Source: Pleurodeles waltl
Lineage: Eukaryota; Chordata; Amphibia; Caudata; Salamandridae
Length of the DNA: 64,000 nucleotides
Direction of reading: 5' to 3'
Assembly (NCBI RefSeq): GCF_031143425.1
Contig: NC_090447.1
Location: forward strand, 23,843,426 to 23,907,425
Made by a program: the position numbers and the translations under genes
Shown here: positions 57,354 to 64,000 of the stretch, in pieces
How the letters are laid out: every line of letters begins with the position of its first letter
Position numbering within the stretch: position 1 is the stretch's first letter
The notes under the pieces: model-generated
What the model saw: only the letters and a program-made list of their open reading frames with translations
What the model was told of the DNA's origin: nothing
Databases searched by the model: none

Positions 57354-57935
57354 TAACCTTGCCCAGTCGAGCCTTCATTATCTAAGTGGAAATAGCTGGA
57401 GAGTCCATCTGCATTGGCATGGTTACTCCCAAGTCTATGTTCGACTGAAAAGTCCATCGACTGTAAGGAAATGGGCTGCCTCAAAAGTTTGGGGTTCTCA
57501 CTTTTTATCTGTTTACGCCACATGATGGGCTTATGGTCTGTCTAAACAGTGAAGTGTGTGCCAAACAGGTATGGCCTCAACTTCTTCCAGGCCCAGACCA
57601 CAGCAAAGGCCTCCCTCTCAATGGCTGATCAACGCTTCTCTCTGGGGGTCAACCTTCTGCTGATAAAAGCCACAGGTTGACCCTGGCCATCTTTATTAAT
57701 TTGTGACAGCACTGCTCCTATCCCTACTTCAGAAGCATCTGTCTGGACAATGAATTGTTTGGAATAGTCTGGGCTTTTAAGAATGGGAGCTGAGCACATG
57801 GTTTTTTCAGATTATTAAAGGCCTCTTGACAGCTAACTGTCCACTGTAGCTTTTTAGGCATCTTTTTAGAAGTGAGAACAACCAAAGGGGCTACACTGGA
57901 GCCATACCCTTTGACAAATCTCCTGTAGTACCCAG
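57354..57935 (-). pseudogene. RNase H of the Gmr1-like element (broken)
   Basis: The reverse strand encodes FIVQTDASEVGIGAVLSQ near 57750, FISRRLTPREKR, AIEREAFAVVWAWKKLRPYL and a TDHKPI motif, all classic Ty3/gypsy RNase H signatures. It ends with ANADGLSSYFHLDNEGSTGQG-type sequence and a TAG near 57354. Stops interrupt it at least twice. The last ~25 codons and following bases match the end of the 885-aa frame at 34121. Confidence 0.8.
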
Positions 57936-58600
57936 TCAGGCCCAGAAAAGCTCTGACCTAGGTCTGGGTAGTTGGAGCAACCCAATCCATGATAGTTTGG
58001 ATTTTGCTCTGAAGGGGCTGAGCCCCCACCTAACAGGTAAACCCAAGTAAACCACTTTACTCTGCCCTATCTGGCATTTTGTAGCTTTGATAGTGAGGCC
58101 TGCCTTTTTCAGGGCCTCAAGTACACCCCTGAGGTGGACCAGGTGATCCTGCCAGGTGGAGCTAAAGACAGCAATATCATCTAGATATGCTGTACTAAAG
58201 TCTTCAAGACCTGCCAGAACTTGATTCATCAATCTCTGGGATGTGACAGGTGACTTTATCAAACCAAAGGGTATCACTGTGAAGTGATAATGCCCACCAG
58301 AGGTAGAAAATGCTGTTTTGCACTTGGCAGCATCAGTTAACTTGGTCTGCCAGTAGCCTGCTGTCAGGTCAAATGTGCTGAGGTACCTGGCTGAAGCCAA
58401 AGTGTGAAACAGCTCATCTGCCCTAGGAATTGGATGGGCATCAGTCTTCGTGACTGCATTGAGGCCCCTGTAGTCTACACAAAACCTCATTTCTCTCTTT
58501 CCACCCTGGGAGTAAGATTTTGGCACAAGGACTACTGGGCTAGCCCAAGGGCTATTTGAAGGTTCAATTACCCCCACATCCAGCACCTGATGCAATATCT
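57936..58600 (-). pseudogene. Reverse transcriptase of the Gmr1-like element
   Basis: A 219-codon open stretch holds the Ty3/gypsy RT core: VGVIEPSNSPWASPVVLVPK, MRFCVDYRGLNAVTKTDAHP, YLSTFDLTAGYWQTKLT, FTVIPFGL and the catalytic YLDDIAVFS near 58190. After that comes LKKAGLTIKATKCQIG, then the frame degenerates near 57950. Many residues expected at the active site are intact, although the element is broken on both sides. Confidence 0.88.
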
Positions 58601-58683
58601 CACATGGTCAGGCTGCCTGTAGATTTTACTCTACAGGCAAACTATTGCCTGTGTCCACATCATGGGCACACCAGGTGGTCTGA

Positions 58684-59061
58684 CTAGGGTTCAGGTAAAA
58701 GAGTTAAAAAAAACTGACTGAGAACTTGTCTGCAGTCAGCTTGTTGTTGCTCAGAAAGACAGTCTGCAAATACGACCCCATCTACTGAACCATTATCAGG
58801 GTTGTGGGAGAGAAGGCCAGAAAGAGGGTCACTCTCTGGTTCCTGCCCTTCATCAGTGGCCATAAGCAAGCTCATGTCAGCCCTGTTGTAGTAAGGTTTG
58901 AGGTGGTTCACATGAAGCACCCTGTGGGGGCTTCAAGGAGTGCCTAAGTCAATCAAATAGGTGACCTCACTTTTCTGGTCTACTATTGTGTGGATGTCAC
59001 TCCACTTGTTTTGGAGTACTCTTGGGGCCACAGGCTCTAAGACCCACACTTTCTGTTCTGG
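58684..59061 (-). pseudogene. Integrase C-terminus of the Gmr1-like element
   Basis: Reverse-strand sequence reads EQKVWVLEP, then NKWSDIHTIVDQKSEVTYLI, a stop, then HRVLHVNHLKPYYNR. This is the small-barrel end of a retroelement integrase followed by its HVNHLKPY tail. It is upstream of the RT in element orientation, the order of Gmr1-like Ty3/gypsy elements, whereas ordinary gypsy elements end in integrase. The catalytic core is not present in the window. Confidence 0.68.
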
Positions 59062-59437
59062 CTGGTACTACCACACTTGCCTTGTTTCGGGTCACTGTTT
59101 CACATTCCACTTTTTTAGTATATGGTTTGGTCCCCCATAGGGCCCTGTGTATTTTTATGCTAAATCCGATGGTTATTCTGTGTATATATTGTGTGTATAT
59201 ATGTCCAAAGGGAGATATACCAATGCCAGCTTAGTAGTCGCGCTGTAATAAAGTATCCTTTATTTTTGCAACACTTGTGGTATTGCAAGAGCTTTACATT
59301 CCTCCTGGATAAGTTTCAGCTGCTTGCCTCAGCTACACCTAGAGAGCTTTTGCTATCTGGATACCTCCTCACTATCACTAAGGGTTGCCTAGACTTAGTA
59401 TAGGGTGCCCCACCATAAACCGAGCCAGGTTCCTACA
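59062..59437 (+). mobile_element. Long LTR, terminal fragment (copy H)
   Basis: Contains the ATTCCACTTTTTTAGTATATGG-type block, AATAAA near 59250 and the end GGTTCCTACA. It abuts the integrase remnant; no target duplication with 53555 could be found (CTTGG versus CTCAG). Confidence 0.7.
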
Positions 59438-59590
59438 CTCAGATAGTGAATAACATTATTCACTATTTGTGTAATAAAAAATGTAGTACTTATTGCTGGA
59501 ATATGACCCTATTTGGCAGTTAAGGTAAGTAAAAAATGCTTACAAATGTATGTGATATGCATGCTTGTGGGTGAGAGCCTGTTTATGTGA

Positions 59591-59592
<2 letters not shown>

Positions 59593-59622
<30 letters not shown>
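59593..59622. repeat. (GT)n microsatellite, 15 units
   Basis: Perfect GT run followed by interrupted GT-rich sequence to about 59680. Confidence 0.97.
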
Positions 59623-59623
<1 letters not shown>

Positions 59624-59839
59624 TGTAAGGATGTGTGTGTGAATATGTGTGTATGAGTAAGCATGTGTGTGTGAGTCACAGAAAAGGTTAAAGGGCGTGT
59701 GATGTCACTTCCCTACCCCTAGCATTTTGGTGAATTGACGACCATGGAAAAGGTCAGCAAGAAATCAAAATGCAGTCAATTGAAAGAGCAGAACATTCTT
59801 CTGTGGGATAACAGTCAGACCTCAGACAACACTGCGGCA

Positions 59840-60950
59840 CAGAGACAACTCTTCAAATATTTGACTACCTTTTGATAAATAACAAAAGAGATCCCTGCAT
59901 CCTGCTCAACCTCTCTGTAGCTGTTAACAAAGCTGACCACCAAGCATTGAACAACTCCCTGGAATTTCCATGGCTTCCTTGTGCACAATTTTCAATGGCT
60001 CACTTCTGACCTTCTCCACTCTCCTGGATTGGACCCTTAAGGTCTATGAAACTCCTGATCTCCTGCAGAGTTCTCCAATGATTTATTCCCTCCCCACTTC
60101 ATCTTTAATTTCCATCTGAAACCCATGGGATCTATACTAAAATGTACAGCATGTCATCAATATTCAACTTTTCCTCAAAAAAGGCATTAGCTCACAGGAT
60201 TCTGTAACTCAAAACTGGACTTGGCCTAATGCCAAACTGGATATCAAGCTCCTACATGAAGATGAACCTAACAAAGACTGAATTCCTCATGCCTGCCAAC
60301 ACCACGAACAAAAGACAGATTTAAGTCCAGCTTTCTAAGATGAACACTATTTGCTTCACCCCTAGCTGACACCCAGGAACAAATCACTTGGACTCACCCT
60401 CAGCACTGACCTCTCCTTCAAGGACATATCACTGAGAACACAGAGACACTCACTCTGTCTAGCACTTAATACCAAGACTGCATGGTATCAATTCTTACTT
60501 CTAAAATAAACTGAAAGCCCACTTACCCCAAACTGACTTCATGATAACAGTGTAAGCTGTGGTCTTCTCTCACCTGGATCAGAGACAACACTCTGTAAAA
60601 TGGCCTCCCAAAACACTGTGCAACCCGTGAGATGCTGCATTCAAGCTATAACACGCCATCAAAGGCGTACAAAAGTTTAACCTCATCCCCCAAATGCATT
60701 GCCTCCATGTCGAGGTCTGCCTCTTTTTCAAGTCTAGCCGTATCACCTACAAGCCCATCAGAATAGTCATCACTGGAAGCCTGGAAGACAGCACCAGACC
60801 AAAGGCCAGGACACTGTTAGACTGGAAATTACAAAATGCCGTAAGGGAAGCTGTACTCCCAGGATCTGGAACAACATCCCTAGAAACATCAGAATGGCTA
60901 TTTTTCTGAAATTCAGAAAGGAACCGAAGAACCATTTCTTAAAACAGCAC
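59840..60950 (+). pseudogene. LINE reverse transcriptase remnant (CR1/L2-like)
   Basis: Forward frames carry an early RT block (PCILLNLSVAVNKADHQAL, 59895-59955), a mid block with MKMNLTKTEFLMPANTTNK (60255-60315), and a terminal block RIWNNIPRNIRMAIFLKFRK (60860-60925). These are the order and spacing of non-LTR RTs of the CR1/L2 type. Frameshifts and stops between blocks make it a fossil. Endonuclease and 3' tail were not recognised. Confidence 0.7.
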
Positions 60951-62359
60951 TACTTCACACAAGACGAACTAACATTTAATCTACTTCTCCAATTATGAAT
61001 CCATATCGTATGCTCACGCCCAGTGTTCAGAAATCTGTTGCTCTCCAGCTTGATATACACTATTTAAATAAAAAATGTATACATGTTCACATACATAAAA
61101 AGTCATGGGGACCTCTAACAGAGTCTATCTTTGCCTCCTGGGCCTATGTCAGAGTTACAGCATTTCAGATTGGTTCCTGGTCTGGCATGTTGATTGGTTC
61201 CCAAAGTTTCCAATTGGGACAGGATTTTTTGAATACCTGCAAATCAATTACATTCCTAAGCAATTTCTTTGCAACTGACTGTGATTTTCCCAGCAAGAAG
61301 CCCTAGTAGAAGTTAATTGTGGGTTCCACACTACATACTGATTTGCTGCTAATTATCATACATCTTCTCCAAACCCTCTGCAGAAATCAGGAAGACAGAG
61401 AGAGTACGCTATTCATTGGGCATTTGCAAGCCTCTTGCTTGATTGTATGTGCTTACCACAGTGAAGGAGGGTATCTCCACAAGGGGCCAATGTGGGTCTA
61501 GGATTGGAGATATCGGAGGAGAGGTTGTGGCAGTAACAGTGGAGAAAGCTTGCCTCTGTGGAGGAGCCAGAAAAATTCAGAAACATTAGCTAGACCTGGG
61601 AATCTCAACAAGACCCTTGCTGATCTGCCTAAAGAGAAGAGGTGACACCTGAGACTATAGTAAGAAGTTTGACTGGATACTCACTGAGTGGCTTCCTGCC
61701 TCCTGTAGGAAGGCGGAGAATGTAATGCTTGACCAAGAAGTAGAGATGGCTGAGGATGATGAAGGGAGGAGGAGCCGGGGGGCGGCTGCAGTATTCTTCA
61801 ATAAGGCTATGGCGCTGGAACCTCCAGATCTGATCTGTGTTACCCTGTACTTCTGAAAATGTGTAACTGTGAAAGCAAAGAAAAAGTACAAAACCCATGA
61901 AGCAGACACACAAAGTAAAGGTTTCCACACAACACTGGAAGTGGCAGAAATCAGGATCAGGGTGAGCCAAACCGAAGCAACAACTGACACAGAAAGAGCA
62001 TAAACCTAGAAGACACTGACTGAATGAGTCACAAGACAGAGGGTAGAGACTGAAACGTGCAAAAAGAAATGAGCAGACACTGGGGTGGAATAAAAGCATA
62101 CAAAAGAAGAAAAGATCAAGAAGCTGGAAGACGTGGAGGTCAGGAATGCAAATGAGAAGTTGATAAACCTTAGCCAAAAAGACAGCAAGAACAAGAACCA
62201 GAGTACACCTTGAAATAAATGCGCACAGGCAGAGAAGAGTGCACCAAGAGAGGTGGAAAAACAGTAAGCTAACAGATGAAGAGAACATTAGCTCAAAGAC
62301 TAGAAAAAAGAGGTGTGGTGCATAAGAGATCAGAAAGTTAAATAAAAGAAGACCAAGAG
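60951..62359 (+). other. No gene recognised; purine-rich tract
   Basis: 61860-62340 is strongly A/G-rich on the forward strand, which keeps a hydrophobic reverse frame open (61629-62435). That frame runs into the neighbouring LTR and is not considered a gene. Confidence 0.45.
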
Positions 62360-64000
62360 TGTAGGAAACTAACCTCTTTCTAGCTTGGTTACCCCCACTT
62401 TTGGCCTGTTTGTCAGTGTGTTTGACTGTGTTCACTGGGATCTTGCTAACCAGGACCCCCAGTGACTATGCTCTCTCCTCTAAATTTGGTTGCTGGTAAC
62501 TTTTTCTCCCCACAATTGGCATACTGGTGCCACCATGTAAGTCCCTAGTATATGGTAGCTAGGTAACCAGGGCACTGGGGTTCAAGGGGATCCCTGTAGG
62601 CTGCAGCAGTTATTCTGCCACCCATAGGGAACACATGCAAAGGGTTCTGCATTCCTGCCATTGCCAGATGGCAGGGTAAAACTGTAAACTTCCCACTTGT
62701 GTAGCACACTACTCACCCATTAGGGTCTCAAGGCGCTGTACACACACCGCTGTGGAACTGCTCCTGGCTTTTCCCTGTGAGGCACCCACTCCTGGGCACC
62801 CCCAGGGTGAAGCCATGCATCCAAGCACTGTCAGGGCTGTTGTGGAGATTAAGCCAGCTATTGCCCAGAGTTACAGAGTGGGGCCCATTAATTAGATTAG
62901 GCACCAAGGTGAGAATTATCTGGTCCAAGGGAATTGAGCCCAAGACCCACAGAGGCAGGAATTGAACCCTGGTCCTGGGCCAGATCTCTGCATCAGGGTC
63001 TGCCGCTCTAACCATTGTGCCACACTTATCCACAGGGTGCAGGTACCTGTGTGTGAGGGCACCCCTGCACTAGTAGAGGTGCCTACATGCGCTCCAGTCC
63101 TATTTTACTGGACTTCGCGAGTGTGGGAATGCCATTTTATATATGAACTGTACATAGATCACTAACTATGTCCACCAACATAATGGTAACTCCGAACCTT
63201 GGCATGTTTGGTATAAAACATGTCGGAATCATACCCCAATACTGTTGCAAGTATTGGAAGTATCATTCCATGCACTTTGGGGGCTCCTTAGAGGACCCCC
63301 AGCATTGCTACCACCAGTCTTACAGGGATTTTACGGGCAGCCCAGCTGCTGCCACCCCTCAGACAGGTTTCTGCCCTCCTGGGGCTTGAGCAGCTCAATC
63401 CCAGGAAGGCAGAACAATGCATTTCCATTAGGAAAGGGGTGTTACACCCTCTCCCTTTGCATATAGGTGTTAAAGGCATGGGAGGGGTATCCTCCCAGTG
63501 CTTCTGCAAATGCTTTGAAGGGCACAGATGGTGCCCTCCTTGCATAATCCAGTCTACACCGGTTCAGGGACCCCCAGTTGCTGCTCTGACTTGAAACTGG
63601 ACAAAGGAAAGGGGAGTGACCACTCCCCTGTCCATCACCACCCGAGGAGTGGTGCCCAGAGTTCCTCCAGAGTGTCCCTGGGTTCTGCCATCTTGTTTTC
63701 AGGATGGTCAGGGAACTCTGGGAGCATCTGAGTGGCCAGTGCCAGCAGGTAACGTCAGAGACCCCTCCTGATAGGTGCTTACCTGGCTAGGTGACCAATC
63801 CCCTTCAGAGGGCTATTTAGGCTCTCTCCTCTGGGTGTTTCCTCAGATTCGGATTGCAAGACTCCAGCAGGAATCCTCTGCAACCTCTGCTTTACCTTCT
63901 ACCGTCGGATCAACTGCAGAACTGTTGCAGGAACTCTACAACTGCAACAAAGTATCCAAGAAGGCTACTGCAACTCTGTAACTTCAGCTCCTAACAGCAA
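62360..64000 (+). mobile_element. Long LTR, 5' part (copy I), cut by window edge
   Basis: Starts TGTAGGAAAC and carries CACTGGGATCTTGCTAA, AATGGTAACTCCGAA and CTATTTAGG (near 63813). Interrupted by a SINE at 62689-63031. Confidence 0.82.
62689..63031 (-). mobile_element. tRNA-derived SINE
   Basis: The reverse strand begins with a tRNA-like head: an A-box region (GTGGCACAATGGTTAGAGCG at 63023-63004) and a B box (GGTTCAATTCC at 62968-62958), the internal RNA polymerase III promoter. An unrelated body follows, then a LINE-like tail (GCGCCTTGAGACCCTAATGG) near 62740. About 340 bp, inserted in an LTR. Parent tRNA not determined. Confidence 0.85.

Noticed and set aside
53555..59437. One single LTR element with a target duplication
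   Set aside because: The flanks CTTGG and CTCAG do not match, and internal pieces face opposite ways, so several events must be involved.
61629..62435. 268-codon reverse frame, rich in Phe, Leu and Cys, looking like a membrane protein
   Set aside because: It is the complement of a purine-rich tract, has no family resemblance, and its first 25 codons lie inside the LTR that begins at 62360.
62958..63031. Functional tRNA gene
   Set aside because: The A and B boxes are tRNA-like, but there is no foldable acceptor stem and the unit continues into a SINE body.

Overview
The window looks like a stretch of a very large, transposon-packed vertebrate genome, most probably a salamander or newt. That is an inference from repeat content: unusually long LTRs, Ty3/gypsy (Gmr1-like), DIRS-like, LINE, PIF/Harbinger and tRNA-SINE sequences sit side by side, and there are no bacterial-type operons. 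I found no convincing host protein-coding gene, rRNA or functional tRNA. Almost every long open frame is transposon-derived or a shadow.

Layout. 1-11852: an LTR end followed by a second LTR that is split by an 8.5-kb PIF/Harbinger DNA transposon (2834-11360). The transposon carries two SANT/Myb-like genes and a HARBI1-type transposase, all broken, plus three blocks of tandem repeats. 11858-19979: reverse-strand retroelement fossils: retrovirus-like RNase H scraps, a DIRS-like gag/RT, then a Ty3/gypsy element (gag, protease, RT, RNase H, integrase) with LTR remnants and a 98-bp AT run. 21327-25332: a chimeric double LTR inside one 5-bp target duplication (CATAG). 26.3-28.1 kb: dispersed repeat copies and a small TA-flanked MITE. 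29985-30420: a LINE 3' end.

30946-40193: the best-preserved element, a 9.25-kb LTR retrotransposon on the reverse strand. It has two 3145-bp LTRs (I could see one difference), a perfect CTAAC target duplication, a polypurine tract and one intact 885-codon frame (Gag-protease). Its pol has been deleted so that only the extreme C-terminal tail of RNase H remains, in frame. A broken relative at 57323-59061 retains RNase H, RT and, upstream of RT, the integrase C-terminus. That is the Gmr1-type gene order, and it identifies the missing part.

43118-52558 holds three elements built as chains of consecutive hairpins (43118-43753, 50061-50690, 51871-52558). The GC-rich one at 50061-50690 has about 13 hairpins back to back and ends that resemble the Harbinger termini at 2834/11360. 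47333-50966, 53555-57322, 59062-59437 and 62360-64000 are further copies or pieces of the same long-LTR superfamily. A LINE RT remnant (59840-60950) and a tRNA-derived SINE (62689-63031) complete the set.

How the parts relate: the autonomous-type Harbinger copy is dead but shows what machinery could have moved the hairpin elements. The young LTR element has Gag and protease but no RT or integrase of its own, so it would depend on a full-length relative.
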